From: Myxocyprinus asiaticus
Lineage: Eukaryota > Chordata > Actinopteri > Cypriniformes > Catostomidae
Reading direction: 5' to 3'
Assembly: GCF_019703515.2 (NCBI RefSeq)
Contig: NC_059349.1
Span: 27,028,744-27,092,743, forward strand
DNA: 64,000 bases
The position numbers were made by a program, and so were the translations under genes. A model generated the notes under the pieces. That model was given only the letters and a program-made list of their open reading frames with translations, did not search any database and was not told the origin of the DNA. This document shows, in pieces, positions 60,951 to 64,000 of the stretch; within the stretch, counting starts at the first letter, position 1; every line of letters begins with the position of its first letter.

Positions 60951-62194
60951 ATGGCGGCAAAAAGTTTGGAATAATGTACAGATTTTGCTCTTATGGAAAG
61001 AAATTGGTAGTTTTACTCACCAAAGTGGCATTCAACTGGTCACAATGTATAGTCAGATAATTAATAACATGAAAAATGACTATTACAATTTGAAAAAAAA
61101 TAAATTTCTGAGCTTCTTAAACTACTTCAAAGAGTTCTCATCAAAAAATCCTCTACGTGCAGCAATGACAGCTTTGCAGATCCTTGGCATTCTAGCTGTC
61201 AGTTTGTCCAGTTACTCAGGTGACATTTCACCCCACGCTTCCTGTAGCACTTGACATAGATGTGGCTGTCTTGTCAGGCACTTCTCACGCACCTTACAGT
61301 CTAGTTGATTCCACAAAACTCAATGGGGTTAAGATCCATAACACTCTTTTCCAATTATCTGTTGTCCAATGTCTGTGTTTCTTTGCCCACTCTAACCTTT
61401 TGTTTTTGTTTTTCTGTTTCAAAAGTGGCTTTTCTTTGCAATTCTTCCCATAAGGCCTGCACCCCTGAGTCTTCTCTTTACTGTTGTACATGAACTGGTG
61501 TTGAGTAGGTAGAATTCAATGAAGCTGTCAGCTGAGGACAAGTGAGGCATCTATTTCTTAAATTAGAGACTCTTATGTACTTATCCTCTTGTTTAGTTGT
61601 ACATCTGGCCTTCCACATCTCTTTCTGTCCTTGTTAGAGCCAGTTGTCCTTTGTCTTTGAAGACTGTAGTGTACACCTTTGTATGAAATCTTCATTTATT
61701 TATTTTTTTGTCAATTTCAAGCATTGTATAGCCTTCATTCCTCAAAACAATGATTAACTGTCGAGTTTCTAGAGAAAGCTGTTTCTTTTTTGCCATTTTT
61801 TGATCTAATATTGACCTTAAGACATGCCAGTCTATTGCATACTGTGGCAACTGAAAAACAAACACAAAGACAATGATAAGCTTCATTTAATGAACCAAAT
61901 AGCTTTCAACTGTGTTTGATATAATGACAAGTGATTTTCTAGTAATAAATTAGCAATTTAGCATGATTACTCAAGGATAAGGTGTTGGAGTGATGACTGC
62001 TGGAAATGGGGCCTGTCTAGATTTGATCAAAAATGACTTTTTTCAAGTAGTGATGGTGCTGTTTTTTTACATCAGTAATGTCCTGACTATACTTTGTGAT
62101 CAGTTGAATTCCACTTTGGTGAATTAAAGTACCAATTTCCTTCCGAAACAGCAAAATCTGTACATTATTCCAAACTTTTGGCTGCCTGTGTGTA
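60945..62194 (-). mobile_element. Tc1 element with about 200-bp inverted repeats and a deleted catalytic core
   Basis: The left end, CACACAATGGCGGCAAAAAG then TTTGGAATAATGTACAG, is mirrored on the right by CTGTACATTATTCCAAACTT and TTGGCTGCCTGTGTG. The two repeats stay similar over about 200 bp, including AGTGGCATTCAACTGGTCAC and its counterpart near 62100. A damaged minus-strand transposase lies between. Both sides abut (TA)n tracts, consistent with TA targeting. Confidence 0.85.
61130..61796 (-). pseudogene. Tc1 transposase pseudogene lacking the catalytic core
   Basis: On the minus strand the ATG at 61796 reads MAKKKQLSLETRQLIIVLRN and EGYTMLEIDKKINK, the first HTH, then breaks. Frame resumes with KPLLKQKNKNKRLEWAKKHR and HWTTDNWKRVLW (to about 61330). 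That is where the first catalytic Asp should follow, but the sequence passes directly into GATCTTAACCCCATTGAG (DLNPIE), the third catalytic motif. The segment with the first and second Asp is therefore deleted. After stops, LQEAWGEMSPE and LTARMPRICKAVIAARRG (about 61245-61150) form the normal C-terminus. No activity is possible. Confidence 0.85.
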
Positions 62195-62203
62195 TATACA
62201 GTG

Positions 62204-62208
<5 letters not shown>

Positions 62209-62258
<50 letters not shown>
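62209..62258. repeat. (TA)n microsatellite
   Basis: TA run of about 24 units beside the core-deleted Tc1. Confidence 0.95.
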
Positions 62259-62266
<8 letters not shown>

Positions 62267-62268
62267 AT

Positions 62269-63708
62269 AGTGGTGCACTGATCAGGAAATTTGGCCGATA
62301 CCGATCTCTGATTTTTTTTTAACACCAAGATTGGCCGATACCGATTTTTTTCTTAAAGTGCCCTTTGCCACACTTTTGCAAGTTATATGCTGCAGTTATG
62401 TCTATGCCCCACACAGTAAAATTAAGGTAATACTTTACAAAAAGGTTCCATTTCTTAACATTATTTAACATAAGCCAATGAACTTAATGTTAGTTACAAC
62501 ATATACTAATACATTTTGAAAATCAAAAGTTGTACTAGTTAATGCACATTAATGCACTATGAACTAACATGAACTAACAATGAACAACTGTATTTTTATT
62601 AACTAACATGATTAATAAATGCTGTAAAAATATATTGTTCATTGTTTGTTCATGATACCTAATTCATTAATTAATGTTAAAGAAATGAAACCTTTTTATT
62701 AAGTGTTACCAAAATTACATTAAAATTACATTAATTGTGAATTGCTAACATTTATTTGTATTGAAAACAGTTATTAATAGTTATGTTGCCAATATAAAAA
62801 GGTCATTGTGACATAATGGCAACCAAAAACCATGAGAGCATCACACACAGCAGAGATACTTTCAAAAATAAGAAAAATATATCCATTACAAGCTCTAAAA
62901 CTGCTCCAGTGAGAAATCATTAATATCTATGATTTGTTTGCCGTCTTTGGCGTTTTGTTGCAATTCAAATCACTAATTATTAAGCAAATGCATGAAGACG
63001 CAGTGCTGTTATTTAAGGTTAAACAGTTATATCGTTATTAATGGCATAGCGACCAACATTAATCTGATTTAAATTGGGATCCTCACAGAATAGCATTGAG
63101 ATGAGTGGCTGATGAGATATTGAGAGCACATGGAGAGCCTCATGTTTGATTGACACAGAGCGCTCATGTTGAATAGAGTAAAGCTAAAAGTGCTCATAAT
63201 CACTAAAACAGTCTCTATCGCTCCACACAACGTCGAATTGTCACGACTCACGTTACATCACATGTACTCAGATTTGTATTTGCATGTTTATTTGTTGTTT
63301 AATTAGTTTTTATACCCATTAGCAGCCTCATTATCCTCTACCTGCTGGCTGTGCAACAGTCAGAATAACTACCGTAATGACTCTAGAAAATGGGCAATTT
63401 AATATTCATACACGTGTAATTCTTACACATTTTTAAAAACAAAACGGCATATTAATTTGAATTACATCATGTCTGAAAGTTTAAATTCGTGAATGCTTAG
63501 AATTGCCAACAACTCACCCTCCAAAGGCCACTCTGTCATGCTTCAAGGGCTGAGCAAGCACTCATTCATTAGAGCAGCAGTGTGTATGTGTGATTCCCTG
63601 CGTGCTGCAAAAAAGATTGGCCCTAAATCTAGATATGATCGGCCAATCACGGATTTAAGACGAATATTGGCCGATTTCGATCGGTGGCCGATCGATCGGT
63701 GCACAACT
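62269..63708. mobile_element. hAT-like element with GGCCGATA-rich ends, nested MITE
   Basis: AGTGGTGCACTGATC at the left and GATCGGTGCACAACT at the right are inverted. Both subterminal regions carry repeated GGCCGAT motifs (TTGGCCGATACCGAT twice on the left, TTGGCCGATTTCGATCGG and more on the right). The flanking 8-mers ATGTGTAT and ATATATAT agree at only six places in a TA-rich target. No transposase ORF. The ends resemble those of the element at 48208. Confidence 0.65.
62427..62712. mobile_element. Palindromic MITE with GGTAATACTTTACA / AAGTGTTACC ends
   Basis: GGTAATACTTTACAAAAAGG at the left is answered by CCTTTTTATTAAGTGTTACC at the right. The interior repeats TTAGTTCATG and AACTAACATG motifs. 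It is a common teleost palindromic MITE pattern and is nested in the hAT-like element. Confidence 0.65.
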
Positions 63709-64000
63709 ATATATATACATGAGAAGCATATAAACAGATGTCACTTGCGCCACCTGTGGGGTTTATTTAACATTTCCTCTTCAGTCCTAACAGGAGTACA
63801 GTGTAAATGCTCGAAGTCAGAGCTGTCTAACTGAATTAGAAGTTCATTTGAAATATTCTGGCTTTTGAAAACTCATCCCATCCTCCATTGCCCTGTCTTT
63901 GTGAGCTGTCATTTAATAGTACTTCTTTCAGTGGCTCCACTGTGTGGCTTTTCTTAGAGAAAAACCAGACTGGAATAGAATAGGCCCTCATAAAATCCAC
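63709..64000. other. Unassigned right-edge sequence
   Basis: Short TA run, then non-coding sequence with no recognised repeat. Confidence 0.4.

Overview
This is AT-rich vertebrate nuclear DNA. It has no operons, no dense coding and no rRNA or tRNA genes. The repeat load is typical of a teleost, most likely a cyprinid-type fish: Sleeping Beauty-type and other Tc1 elements, hAT elements with 8-bp target duplications, TTAA-flanked MITEs that begin AAAGGGATAGTTCACCC, a tRNA-headed SINE, gypsy-like LTR pieces, and long (CA)n, (CT)n and (TA)n tracts. The species call is inference from repeat families recognised by eye.

Host gene content is very small. I can support one host coding exon, a plus-strand 708-codon exon at 44312-46435. 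It has a good start context and a consensus splice donor, GTGAGT, in phase 0. It encodes the Ser-rich, largely disordered N-terminal part of a protein I cannot name. Its features include a PPRY motif, an LD-like helix and a PPLPPK SH3-type motif. A probable acceptor at 43805 would place about 500 nt of 5' UTR in the same exon. Everything downstream to the window end looks like intron, and the 43.8 kb upstream looks like intron or intergenic DNA.

Layout. 1-782: 5' end of a piggyBac-like element running off the left edge. 962-2851: hAT element with a perfect 8-bp target duplication. 4335-5926: Sleeping Beauty-type Tc1. 5943-7064: internally deleted Tc1 interrupted by a MITE. 7300-9138: hAT with an exact 8-bp duplication, a decayed BED zinc-finger exon and a nested TTAA palindrome. 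9.7-19 kb: TTAA MITEs, two more copies of the CACTCACTGAGC Tc1 family and a SINE. 22.5-24.2 kb: the best preserved Tc1. 24.4-27.4 kb: a Helitron-like repeat whose end is part of a 780-bp local duplication. 35.1-36.2 kb: a miniature LTR retrotransposon. 43.8-46.4 kb: the host exon. 46.7-47.2 kb: Tc1 remnant. 48.2-49.7 kb: hAT with a nested solo LTR. 52.7 kb: GTGAGT-rich tandem array. 53.2 kb: Harbinger-like remnant with a Myb-like ORF. 56-58.6 kb: MITEs. 59.9-63.7 kb: a mosaic Tc1, a core-deleted Tc1 between (TA)n tracts, and a hAT relic.

All transposase genes seen are broken, and the non-autonomous elements outnumber them. The most informative signals are the nested insertions, which give relative ages, the recent local duplication, the shared deletion junction in one Tc1 family, and the unidentified large exon. 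I saw no evidence of a novel enzymatic or defence system.
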